Origin: Azorinus chamasolen
Lineage: Eukaryota > Mollusca > Bivalvia > Cardiida > Solecurtidae
Direction of reading: 5' to 3'
Assembly: GCA_963576725.1 (NCBI GenBank)
Contig: OY755242.1
Coordinates: 29,686,725 to 29,750,724 of the forward strand
DNA: 64,000 nucleotides
Shown: positions 27,326 through 37,497 of the stretch, piece by piece
How positions within the stretch are numbered: the stretch's first letter is position 1
Layout: each line of letters starts with the position of its first letter
Position numbers and translations under genes: made by a program
Notes under the pieces: generated by a model
Told to the model about the DNA's origin: nothing
The model's input: the letters and a program-made list of their open reading frames with translations, nothing else
Databases searched by the model: none

Positions 27326-29226
27326 AGACATTCCCTTGGCCGGCTTGGGTCTTTACAGCTAACCTGTGAAAAAGCATGCGCCACATGGTAAGAGCTATAG
27401 CAGTTTGCCTGTCAAGAACCACTGGAGCGTTCAATGTGAGGCCCGTCTCTTACATTTGATGATTTGGAATGATTAGATTGTCACTAATGCAGTATATGTT
27501 TTTATTTTTTATTATGCTCCCTGAAACTATAAGAAGGAGCATATAGGCCCCGCTTTGTCCGTTCGGCCTGTGAATGTCTTCTAAAGTGCTCAACCTACAT
27601 TCATGACACTCCCCATACAAATATATCTCATTGAGATCAAGTGCAGGGGTTAAATTATAACTTTCTCAGCAGTATTTACATATTCTGATAGACCTTGTTG
27701 GGAGAAAAGGCAGCTGTGTCCAAGGATAATAACTCTGTGGGACATCTCTTTTGGAAGTATTGCCCTATGTAAGCTGCCTTTTTTTCACTGAAAGTACTTG
27801 ACCCACACTAACGAAAAATCATATTTCAGCAATTCTTTACCGAGAGATGCTGTGAGAACGGGTGATTACTCTATTTGATCCATCTCATCTGGATCCAACC
27901 TGTTTGCATATGACCCTTTGTTTGTTAGTGGTAGGCTTCTAAGGGTTGAACTTCTATTGGGTTCTGACCAACAATGGTCTTTTGAGTGTGTTCCCCTTGA
28001 CTAATTGTATGTCAGGGCCTCTCTAGACAGAATGAGACGGCTTGCCATATTTTGCACACTTGTATCATGCTTTTACTGTTACTTTCACGCCTATTGAGAA
28101 CAATGGGGGGGGGGGGGAATCATTGAATGGACCTGGGTAATGTCTTAAAGAATTCGATTTTGTCTTGTAGAGCTGGCGTTCATGTCTTAAAGACATTACC
28201 CAGGTCCATTCAATGATCCCCCCCTCATTGTTCTCAATAGGCGTGAAAGTAACAGTATAAGCATGATACAAGTGTGCAAAATATGGCAAGCCGTCTCATT
28301 CTGTCTAGAGAGGCCCTGACATACAATTAGTCAAGGGGAACACACTCAAAAGACCATTGTTGGTCAGAACCCATTAGAAGTTCAACCCTTAAGAAGCCTA
28401 CCACTAACAAACAAAGGGCCATATGCAAACAGGTTGGATCCAGATGAGACGTCAAGTAACCCGGCATCTTATCTGGATCCAAGCTATTTGACAGACAACA
28501 TTTTCACAAATCTTTACAAACTATGAAGCACTTTCACATTTGAAGCAGACAAGCAATTTAGCAGATGAATATTTTATTAGGATTAAGTACATTAAAAAAA
28601 CCTGAGCGCTTATGTATATCAGAGATAAAACTCTGGACATTTGGCCTGCAGTAGAATCCATTTAACCTGCAGTGGAGGAGAGCTATAATATGTTCAAAGG
28701 CGCCCTAATTAAAGCTGAGAATTCGATTTTGTCTTGTAGAGCTGGCGTTCATATATATATGCCATGTTTGTTTGTACAGTGGAGAAAACGTTACCATTTC
28801 CCATTTAAACGTATCTATACGCAAATGCATTGAAGTAAAATGTAGAAAAATACACCTTGTTGAAATATCTCAAGATATTTTTTATCTGAGTGGCAAACCG
28901 TTTGGAGCCTGATCAGACGCCGGGTTATATTTGTATGTGGAGTGTCATGAATGTAGGTTGAGCACTTTAGAAGACATTCACAGGCCGAACGGACAAAGCG
29001 GGGTCTATATGCTCCTTCTTATAGTTTCAGGGAGCATAATAAAAAATAAAAACATTTACTGCATTAGTGACAATCTAATCATTTCCAAATCATCAAATGT
29101 AAAAGACGGGCCTCACATGGAACGCTCCAGTGGTTCTTGACAGGCAGACTGCTATAGCTCTTACCATGTGCCGCATGCTTTTGCACAGGTTAGCTGTAAA
29201 GACCCAAGCCGGCCAAGGGAATGTCT
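27326..29226. mobile_element. 1.9 kb TTAA-flanked element with about 290 bp inverted termini
   Basis: TTAA at 27322-27325 and 29227-29230. The termini AGACATTCCCTTGGCCGGCT and complement continue as an inverted match for about 290 bases (27326-27616 and 28939-29226), including a TATAAGAAGGAGCATATAGG segment. No transposase is visible. Its interior holds another large inverted repeat. The U2 to U4 paralogs have TTAA here but a different short sequence between the flanks. Confidence 0.8.
27889..28450. repeat. Long inverted repeat, arms about 260 bp, 40 bp loop
   Basis: The arms run from CATCTCATCTGGATCCAACC to CATTACCCAGG and back; they differ mainly in a G run (13 G at 28105-28117 against a shorter C run) and a few bases. 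The loop contains GAATTCGATTTTGTCTTGTA, and the same loop sequence recurs alone at 28720-28752. The outermost part is a T5 core (GGATCCAGATGAGACG). Confidence 0.88.
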
Positions 29227-29406
29227 TTAAAGGGTGTCTACGTGCCATCTCACTGGGGATACAAATCCCCTTTCAACCGAAACAGTTTGTTCTGTATCTG
29301 TCAAGGGTGTGTGATAAACAGCTGATTGACCATTTGACACATGGATATTCATACAGGAAATAATTACATCATGGATATTAATTAGACTAATTCATTATAG
29401 TATAAC

Positions 29407-29790
29407 TTATTCAAATACGCTCCTTCTTTACTTATGTAAACTGTACCGGTCACTAAATTACGATAGTGCCCGCTGGAACATTATATAGTGCCCGCTACGC
29501 TCGGTAAGTTTCGGTAGTTTCCGCGCACACGGAAACGCACATACCGGTAAATGAATTGTATTATTTATAGTATAAATAGTATACCTTATCCCAGAGACAT
29601 ATAAATACATATACATATGGCTCTACCTATCCACATACGCTCCTTCTTTACTTATGTTAAACGTACCGATCCCTAAATTGCAACTGTGCCCACTGGGACA
29701 CTATATGGACCGCTGCGCTCGGTAATTTCCGGTGCTCGATAATTTCCGCGCATACGGAAAAGCACGTTGATGTATTACGTCATTCTAAAT
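29407..29790. repeat. Two diverged direct repeats, about 165 bp
   Basis: Both start ATACGCTCCTTCTTTACTTA and contain CTGCGCTCGGTAA-like and TTTCCGCGCA-like segments (29407-29575 and 29632-29790). Part of the 1.25 kb present only in U1. Confidence 0.75.
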
Positions 29791-30476
29791 TATATATTAA
29801 TTAATACATAAATACTTGAATAGCATGATCTAATATTTCGATCACTAAGGGTCCTTTTCAAAGATTATCGTGTCGAAATACACGTCACATTCTTGTTAGA
29901 TGCATTCAGCCACAAAGAAAATAATGTTGATCCAGCGTCGTTGTGTTTTTACAAATGTCATGACGTCATCAAATGACGTCATTAGCGCAACGACATCATG
30001 CATACATTAGCGCATTATCCTCCTTGGTGTTAATCTACTGCCAAATGATCTGTAAGTTCTCCATATCCAATCAGTTTGATGGATCTGTCTTTCAATTCTA
30101 CATGCATTGAACATCGGTTTCAAAACTATAAATCTAACATCATCACTGCTATGACCACCGACTCCAGTGATGAGTTAGCTACCCGACCACGCTCTAGATT
30201 GAAAAGATAGATCTACTGGGTTTTGCACATTTCAATCCAAGAAATGTATTTAAACAATGCATTTTTCGAAAATAAATTCTGTGTAAAATAATGATTATTA
30301 TTCAGCTTGAATAAATTGATACTAAAATGTTTTTTAACTTTTGTAAAGGAAATAGATGTAATTGTACTTTGATTTGCAGATTAATACGGCTGAAGGAAAA
30401 ACTTATTAAACTGAGGTAATCACGGAGCGACACAGAACTGCTAAAATACTTACGTGAACAAAGGAATGCGGTATAC
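29791..30476. other. No gene; U1-only sequence
   Basis: Belongs to the insertion at 29399-30650 that U2 to U4 lack. It contains TGACGTCATCAAATGACGTCA-like palindromic segments near 29960 but no frame with recognisable coding features. Confidence 0.4.
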
Positions 30477-30651
30477 TATAAGAAATAGTACAGCCGACTT
30501 CGGGCCTAATTGCATTATAGTGACCTACCAGTCAGCCCGAAAATAGTTTAAGGCCCTCAGCCTTCGGCTTCGGGCCTTAAACTATTTTCGGGCTGACTGG
30601 TAGGTCACTATAGTGCAATAGGGCCCTCAGTGGGCTGTACTATTTCTTATA
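30477..30651. mobile_element. Palindromic MITE, about 175 bp
   Basis: TATAAGAAATAGTACAGCC at the left and its complement at the right. The inverted match continues nearly to the centre (GGCCCTCAGCCTTCGGCTTC). GC-rich relative to its surroundings. Confidence 0.82.
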
Positions 30652-30793
30652 TAATAGCATATGGACACACGAAGTTTTGTCCATGACAGAAACTGCAGTA
30701 CCATAAGCAAACAGAGCAGATCCTGATCAGACGGCTCCTATAAGAATACTGTGTTTGCAGATGCGTGAACAAGCGTTTACATGAAGGAAAGGG
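30652..30793. mobile_element. TTAA-MITE, uninterrupted in U1
   Basis: Contains AGCAAACAGAGCAGATCCTG, ATCAGACGGCTCCTATA and a right end GAAGGAAAGGG before TTAA (30794-30797). In U2 to U4 the core is replaced by a LINE fragment and T4 is added at the TTAA. Confidence 0.68.
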
Positions 30794-31283
30794 TTAAACA
30801 AATGATTATGCAACACAGTATGACCAGATATAATGTATGAACCATTTACATAATAAATATTCATGTTCAAGACTATCTATTATGAATAATAAATGAGTTC
30901 ATTCTTGTATCAGACATATAAAATAAGGACGTTTATTACTATGGCATACAGTAGAGATTTTATATTTATGTAACAGATAAGAAAACAACAGCTCATTATT
31001 ATACAGGATCGCAGCTGGGTCCAAATGAAAAAATGTGTGAACATTTAAAAGAGTTACCTTTCTTCGGCTACTCGGGCATTGTCCCTTTGGCTGGTAGAAA
31101 CGCTTTGACAAACATGATTGATCTAGTAGGAGTCGTCTGATCGGGATCCACTCTGTTTGCTTATTGAAGTATATTGATCTAGCTCATTATGTTAGTTTCT
31201 CCATGACTACATTTTTCTTCTGTTCATATTTAAAACAGGGTTAAGACTATACAAGTACAGTAAAGTCTGTTTAGAAACTTTCC

Positions 31284-31460
31284 TTCATATAAACGTCTTT
31301 TCACGCATTTGCATACATAATAGACCATGATCAGACGACTCCTATAGGAGCCGTCTGATCAGGGTCTGCTCTGTTTGCTAATGGAATTTTGAAATATCTG
31401 TTTCTTTAGTTTCTAAAATGGCTACAATGTTCTACCTTCTATATTTCGCTGTAACTATTT
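31284..31460. mobile_element. T1 MITE (U2 copy)
   Basis: CTTTCCTTCATATAAACGTC at the left; core GACCATGATCAGACGACTCC with GGAGCCGTCTGATCAGGGTC; the right end is lost near 31470. Confidence 0.65.
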
Positions 31461-31740
31461 TGTCCATGAATATTCAGTAGGTGTTGAAACACAGTCGTCT
31501 TAAAAATGTAGCCAGTTGCTTAAAGATTATATATCTTTATATTTGCCGTTTTAACAGTTTTTACTGTATCTGCATTAGCTAGAATTATCACTCACCACAT
31601 ATATAAGCATCTGACAGAATATGTGATTTTTTTTATAATCGAAGGGCCGTAACTCTTCCAACTGTTATCCAACCAGGTTGTTGTAACAATAAGCACATTT
31701 ACCCCCTGATGATGAAGTTCTCATTAAAGTTCGTTGACAT

Positions 31741-31753
31741 CCCCCCCCCCCCC
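31741..31753. repeat. Poly-C run, 13 bases
   Basis: Present in U2 only; U1 has unrelated bases at this spot. Confidence 0.85.
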
Positions 31754-32142
31754 ACGATCCATCCAGCGGCAGACCGACTAACCCACTAGGTCCCGTCGCA
31801 GCCTTTGCCGACTGCACATTCATTTTTTTTTAAAACCAAGTGGATTATCTCTTCATAGTTTCACAATATGAGTATTGATGTCGGATCTGGATCCAACGAA
31901 AAACGTCATAGCTTCAATTCTGGCCCGATGCTATTAACACCAGAATAAGTTTGCTTTCATTCTAAAAAATATCTAAAATTAAAACTTGATCAATCAGATA
32001 CTTGTCAATGAACTCTGACTCAAATAAAATACTTAATAACAACGGCCCCGTGAGTGACACTGAAGGCTAACATACAAAGTAAGATTAGTATTTAATAACG
32101 CTTCTTGAATTATTTAAGCATTGCTATACAAAAAAAACAAGT

Positions 32143-32370
32143 ATCCATTTGCTTGTGAGTCTTTTAAATCCTTTACAAACAGGATAGACTCAGATCAGAC
32201 AGCTTATGTAGGAGCTGTCTGCCCAGGTTCTGCTCTGTGTGGCTATGATATAATATACATGTAGACCTGATTCCACAGATTCTGTCATGATAAAGCCCTG
32301 TTCACAACTTAACAGTGTCATTAATAGATATTCACGATGTTCTTGCGTGAATATTCATTGAGTAAAACTT
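32143..32370. mobile_element. T1'-type MITE (U2 copy)
   Basis: Core TAGACTCAGATCAGACAGC with CTGTCTGCCCAGGTTCTGC, right end TGAATATTCATTGAGTAAA. Counterpart of 20690. Confidence 0.6.
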
Positions 32371-32721
32371 GCGGCTTTGTAAACAGTCTAGAGATAGATC
32401 AATTACAGGAAGTAAAAGGCAGATTTTAATAAGCCTTAAGTTATTATTTTTCGTTATGAAAATTGAATAGTGCTTAAGCCGGTTTTAGAGGGCTTGAGTA
32501 TTGTTACACTTTTAATCTTCTCATAAACAGACTCAATAAAACCGAGTCTTTAGTTAACCCTTTAAACACTGTTGCTTTTGCCTTCGAATAATGATAGCCG
32601 TGCCAGTCAGTAAAACGGAATAAGCTCTGACTGCTGACAAACAGTGTAGAACTTCGCCAGACTGCTCGTTTTCAACTCAGCAATTTATCTAGTTAGATAA
32701 GTATAACTTTGGATTTCTAAA

Positions 32722-32872
32722 ACATGTGGTAGCTTAATGCAGGAAAAGGGTAATGCAAAAAGGTCCGTAAGGAGCTTTCTGTATTACTTTGCCCTGCATT
32801 AAGCAATCATCTGCAAGACTATAATGCTCAATAAATAAATGACCACTTAACACAGGTGCTACTGTAGTGGGG
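32722..32872. mobile_element. P-type MITE core (U2 copy)
   Basis: TGTGGTAGCTTAATGCAGGA with complement ending GCAATCATC; right end CACAGGTGCTACTGTA. Confidence 0.65.
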
Positions 32873-33204
32873 ATAAGTATTTTACACGCAAACATCAGAT
32901 AAGCATTTAAGTAATGGACCAGCTTACTTTTTTTTTTTTTTACAGATTTGTGATTAATTGATGCATAAATTTGATCGTCATTAACACACTGGGCGTTTTA
33001 CGGTACAAAATTTAACAATGTGCGCTATTGTTGCTTTTTTATAAAGGTTTATTAACCGATTATTGTTTTATGTCTCCCCCAGAAAAAATCCAGATTCTAT
33101 ACACATTCCATTACATGTACAAGAATTAGAAGAAGTCATCTTAATTGGGCTCATGTTTTGTCGAGTCTGCTGAGCGAACCTTTGTTGAGGACTTGAGTAC
33201 TATA

Positions 33205-33372
33205 AATACCATCGACTTCAGTTGTCAAGGTTGCTTTATCTTACATTTGTTTTCAACAACGCTGGCAGAGTATCAAACAGTTTGGATCCTGATGAGACGC
33301 CGAGTTACTCGGCGTCTCATCTGGATCCAAAATGTTTGCATAGGTAATATCTCATCCTCCCTCAGCAAGGTA
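33205..33372. mobile_element. T5 MITE (U2 copy), cleanest core
   Basis: CAAACAGTTTGGATCCTGATG, perfect centre GACGCCGAGTTACTCGGCGTC, then CATCTGGATCCAAAATG. Right end GGTAAGGG before TTAA. Confidence 0.75.
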
Positions 33373-33463
33373 AGGGTTAAACAGGAAACACTCAGTTTGG
33401 AAGCTTTTTGCATAAGTCTGAATTAATTCGGCCTTTCTCTAATATTCACACTATCTGACACTG

Positions 33464-33651
33464 CAGTAGAACCTTTCTAAGCGGCCAATCATTTATTGCA
33501 ATAGGAGTCTTAAAAGCAGGTGGTTGTTTAATGCAGGGTAATATAATCATATAGGAGCTTTCTGCATTACTTTTGACCTGCATTAAGCTACCACTTGCCT
33601 TACAGACCCATATTAAGACTTTTTGCTGGCCTCTTAAGACAGGTTCTGCTG
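33464..33651. mobile_element. P-type MITE, uninterrupted U2 counterpart
   Basis: Ends CAGTAGAACCTTTCTAAGC and GACAGGTTCTGCTG. The single TTAA at 33613-33616 is the vacant target of T6. The left hairpin arm carries a deletion of about 20 bases. Confidence 0.85.
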
Positions 33652-33859
33652 TAGATTTTTAATTACAAAATTCCACAGAACAAATTTTGTTTTGTTTTAT
33701 CATGACAGAAACTAGAATCAGGTCTTCATTCGCCGTTTACGCCATAAATACGCCTTTCCAAAGAGCAAATGTCTGATCAGGGTCCGCTCTGTTTGCTTAT
33801 GATATAATATAGATATTCTCCAGTATCCAAGCTATTTGACACTACAGTAACACTGTTAT

Positions 33860-34040
33860 TCCAAATGGCCCCGTTGTGATGACATGGTAGCAAACAGTTT
33901 AGACCCTGATCAAAGTGTCCCTTCTGGGTGTTTGATTAAGATGACAACCTCTTCGACATTATTCACACTTGATTATGACATATAGACATAATGTATTGTT
34001 TGAATGGTGTCCTTTCATAATTAAGACACTCGTCTTTGAA
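33860..34040. mobile_element. T7 MITE (U2 copy), worn
   Basis: GGTAGCAAACAGTTTAGACCC with TGATCAAAGTGTCCCTTCTGG; counterpart of 22655. Confidence 0.5.
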
Positions 34041-34159
34041 ATCATTCATACTTGATTAGGTGGTGTATGGTATTTGTCCTTTTATTATAACGACACCGGC
34101 TTTTGAAATGTACTCAATAGCGTTTTCTGGATAGCCATGTGATGTGCAATACCCCGGTA

Positions 34160-34429
34160 TACATGCAGTGAAACCTCTCTATATTGGCTATTCAAAGTGG
34201 TCTGTTTTTTTTACAGATACATTGTATGTGATGGCTTACTGTTTGGTGAAAGTAATGCAGAAAGCTCCTAAGGGAGCTTTGTTAAGGCATTTGATGACTT
34301 AATTAATGCAAAACTAAAAGTAATGCAGAAAGCGCCTAAATGAACGTTCTGCACAAGTTCAGTCTAGCATATAATTCTTATAGACCCCTTGTTTATTCAT
34401 TAAATGGTCGCTATATGGAGATTTTACTG
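34160..34429. mobile_element. P-type MITE (U2 copy)
   Basis: Left end CAGTGAAACCTCTCTATATTG; two GCAGAAAGC arms; right end GGTCGCTATATGGAGATTTTACTG. It lacks the LINE fragment found in the U1 copy. Confidence 0.65.
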
Positions 34430-34557
34430 TTTATGTAATGATAATGAAACTGTAATGAAAACTTGTCTTGTTTGTTGTGATTAATACTAACTTCGAAAGG
34501 ACCAGTCCATTACAGGGTACTTCAACTGCTGTTCTATATTTTGTCTTAACCCGTTAA

Positions 34558-34696
34558 CCCTTTCCTGTTCTATGTTTATTCCAAAGTTCAGTGCTAACTG
34601 AATATCAATGAACAAAATAGTTACTATAGGTAGCCGTCTGATCTGGGTCTTCTCTTTTTTTCAAAAGTGTGAAAAGCGTTTATATAAAGGAAAGGG
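34558..34696. mobile_element. Short TTAA-MITE (U2 copy)
   Basis: TTAA (34554-34557, 34697-34700). Ends CCCTTTCCTGTTCTATG and GGAAAGGG. The core is half deleted (GTAGCCGTCTGATCTGGGTC). Same element in U4 at 56764. Confidence 0.75.
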
Positions 34697-34922
34697 TTAA
34701 GCTTTCTAATTGAATTTATCCGTGTATTCCATAAATACGCTTCTCTACACCTTTGCAAACTTTTCGTTTTTTTTTTAAAAAAAAATAATGTAAATTTGAT
34801 TTACCAGTTTCTGTCACGACAAAGATATTTTGTTCATACTGCCATTATAAGAAATCATTGAATTAAGATTCATGATGCCATTATTTCTTGCATGAATATT
34901 AATGGAGTAAAAATTAGGGAAA

Positions 34923-35068
34923 AGTAAACAGGTGAATTTCTAACAGATGTATTTGCAAAATCAACAGATGAACTTCTAAGAGGTGTATCTGCAAAATCAA
35001 CAGATGAACTTCTAAGAGGTGTATCTGCAAAATCAACAGATGAACTTCTAAGAGGTGTATCTGCATAT
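34923..35068. repeat. Minisatellite, about 35 bp unit (U2)
   Basis: Four units of CAACAGATGAACTTCTAAGAG plus GTGTATCTGCAAAAT, more uniform than in U1. Confidence 0.87.
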
Positions 35069-35162
35069 CATTCACAATGCACTAGCCATTTACTACATGA
35101 ATACTCATGTCAGAGATACTGGTTGTATGAACTATTGTTTCAACTAGCTAAAATTTGTATAA

Positions 35163-35388
35163 TCCTTTGCTCCATAAATACGCATTTCTACACCTTTGCA
35201 AACAGAGTAGACCCAGATCAGACGGTTCTATAGGAGCCATCTAACCAGGTTATGCTCTGTTTGCTTATGATATAATATGACTCTACAGTTTCTGTCATGG
35301 TATAAAAAGTCCCGTGTCCATGTGTTCAGTTTTCATAACAAATTAATCTAATTAATATTCATGACGTCATTATGTTCATGGTGGAAAG
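35163..35388. mobile_element. T1' MITE (U2 copy)
   Basis: CCTTTGCTCCATAAATACGC ... GTAGACCCAGATCAGACGG ... GGTGGAAAGGG followed by ATAA. Confidence 0.68.
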
Positions 35389-35781
35389 GGATAATGGCAT
35401 CCCAAATAATGAACATTTTACCATGGCAGAAACTATATAATTTTATCTATGTTGTTTCATAAGCAAACAGAGCAGACCCTAATCGGACAGCTCTGACAGG
35501 AGGCGTCTGATCAAGGTCTACGCTGTAAAGAGTCGCTGTTTGCCAAGGTGTCAAAAGGTGACAAAATGTGTCTTTATGTGTCTGCATAACAGTTTCTTCA
35601 AAACCTTTGTCTGGTTTTATCCCTTTATGCTCTATGTACATCTTCAACGTTTTTGCAAACTGTGTAGACCCAGATCAGACGGCTCTATTTGCTTATGAAA
35701 TAAAATGGATCTGATTCTACAGGGTTAAAGATTCAGACATTTACAGTCCTCGTTTCGCTGTTCGTTGAAGCGAGGGTTTTT

Positions 35782-35978
35782 CCATAGGTGTCGCATAATC
35801 GGATCTTACAACAGAAGTTATCATAAGCTTTCAAACTTTATTAATAAACATAGAATAGAACTGAATGATGTTCAGTTTAAGCAATACAGCTCACAACAAT
35901 ACATATAAAAGTAAAAAACAAATATTACATGTATTACATTGTTTAATTCAATGTCATCATGATGCCTTATAAATATTT
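35782..35978. repeat. 197 bp segment reused in U3
   Basis: Matches 45953-46149 base for base as far as I can compare. It defines the two breakpoints that shortened U3. AT-rich, non-coding. Confidence 0.88.
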
Positions 35979-36172
35979 AATTTGTTAAGTTAAGATTTGC
36001 TTATGAAATGATAACATACTCTATCGTTTCTACCAATACTAAAGCGTCCTGTTAACACATGCCATTTTAAAAATTCAGTTAATAAATATTCATGATGACA
36101 TTCTTTCTTATATGAATATGTATGAGAGAAAGGGTTAAGTATATCAAGGTCTGCAGAAGTGAACATCATTAA

Positions 36173-36399
36173 CTCTTTACTCCATGAATATTCACGAAAG
36201 AAATAATGACATCATGAACAAAATACCTTTTAGCATGACAGAATCTGTAGATTCAGATCTATGTTATAGCATAAGCAAACAGAACAGACCCTGATCAGAT
36301 GGTCCATATAGGAGCCGACTGTCTGATCTGGGTCTACTCTGTTTGCAAAGGCATAGAAAGGCCTACTTTCAATTTCTTTATTGCTGATGGAGTAAAGGG
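36173..36399. mobile_element. T1' MITE (TTAA-flanked)
   Basis: TTAA (36169-36172, 36400-36403). Ends CTCTTTACTCCATGAATATTC and GGAGTAAAGGG. The core has GACCCTGATCAG on the left and CTGATCTGGGTC on the right: the T1 asymmetry in mirror orientation. Confidence 0.82.
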
Positions 36400-36429
36400 T
36401 TAACTATCAATTATTTAGAACAGGGGTAA

Positions 36430-36490
36430 GTTTCATGGCATGTCACGCTGGAGGCCCAGGTTCGAGCCCAACTTAGAGCAGGAATACTTA
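36430..36490 (+). repeat. Possible tRNA-like SINE relic
   Basis: GGTTCGAGCCC matches a B box, preceded by a TTTCATGGCATGTCACGC stretch. There is no clear A box, and similarity to the segment at 12205 is limited to the B box. Confidence 0.3.
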
Positions 36491-36522
36491 CAGCTATGCT
36501 TTTTTACGACCAATGGTCTTAG

Positions 36523-36935
36523 CCCTTTACTCCATAAATATTCATTTCAACGCATTTGAAAACAGAGTAAATCCAGATCAGACAGACGACTCATTTGGCA
36601 AAAGAATTCTTATATTATTTTGCCATTTTAAAAATTAATCTTATTCATATTCATGTTGTCATTAATTCAGACTTGGTAACATTTTAATTGCACCTGCGGT
36701 AAAACCTTGCTATACTGGTCACATCATGAGTAAGCGTATAGGAGAAAATGACTGCTGCACCCCTTGTAGGAGCCATCTGACCTTGGTGTGTTCAATTTGC
36801 TTAAATGAAGTAATACTTGTCTGATTCAACAGTTCTGCCATGATAAATATTCATATCGTTCATAATGCTATTATAACAAATCAGTTAATATTAATATGCA
36901 TGATGTCATTATTTAGGCATAAATATTAATGGAGT
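36523..36935. mobile_element. TTAA-MITE relic (U2 copy)
   Basis: CCCTTTACTCCATAAATATTC after TTAG, a worn core GTAAATCCAGATCAGAC, right end GGAGTAAATGG before TTAA. Counterpart of 25270 with an internal deletion. Confidence 0.5.
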
Positions 36936-37070
36936 AAATGGTTAAGTTAATACTGATTAGGTAATGCAGAAAGCCCTCATAGGAAATGTCTGTATCACTT
37001 TCTTCCTGCAAGTTTCCTGTCACCAATCATAAAACACAGGTTTATATATGGCAGATTCCACTGTACAGTA

Positions 37071-37490
37071 AAACCCCTCTAAACCAGTCCTTAAATTTTG
37101 TATAAATATATCTTGAAGGCAGGTGGTAGCTTAATGCAGATTGAAAGTCAGGCAGAAAGCTACTCTAGGTGTCTTCTGCATGCCTTTTACTCTGCATTTG
37201 CACCCACAATCCCATATATTGAACGTAGGCAAACGGTATAGACTCGGATCAGACGCCGCATAATGCGGCGTCTGATCAGAGCCTACACTGTTTGATGATA
37301 GCAGTTTCAATATAGAACAAAACGAAATAGGACATTTAGGCCAGGCAACCCTTAGATAAAAAATGGAATAATCCAATATATAAACATGGAAGAATCCACT
37401 GGGAGCAAATGAGTTAAGCAGTCACCTGCTTAAAAGTATCTAAGACTCTAAGTTCTTCTCTACTCGATTTCCGGTTTAGAGTTGTTTTAC
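37071..37490. mobile_element. P-type MITE with a nested palindromic element
   Basis: P left end CAGTAAAACCCCTCTAAACC; both arms present (GCAGAAAGCTACTC ... CTCTGCATT); after an insert of about 215 bases it resumes TTAAGCAGTCACCTGC and ends GTTGTTTTACTG. The insert has a hairpin CAAACGGTATAGACTCGGATC, centre GCCGCATAATGCGGC, and ends in GGGAGCAAATGAG before TTAA. Confidence 0.7.
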
Positions 37491-37497
37491 TGAATTT

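Larger units (their letters stand above)
19787..31036. repeat. Segmental duplication unit U1
   Basis: Starts at GTGAACATTTAAAAGAGTTA, which recurs at 31037, and in diverged form at 44607, 50407 and 62927. Colinear with U2 for most MITEs and the zinc-finger gene. Private insertions: T6 (22014), a LINE fragment (23114), a 1.9 kb TTAA element (27326) and about 1.25 kb at 29399-30650. Confidence 0.85.

Noticed and set aside
28065..28289. 74-codon minus-strand open frame
   Set aside because: It spans the loop of the long inverted repeat at 27889-28450, so it reads the same sequence in both directions; not a gene.
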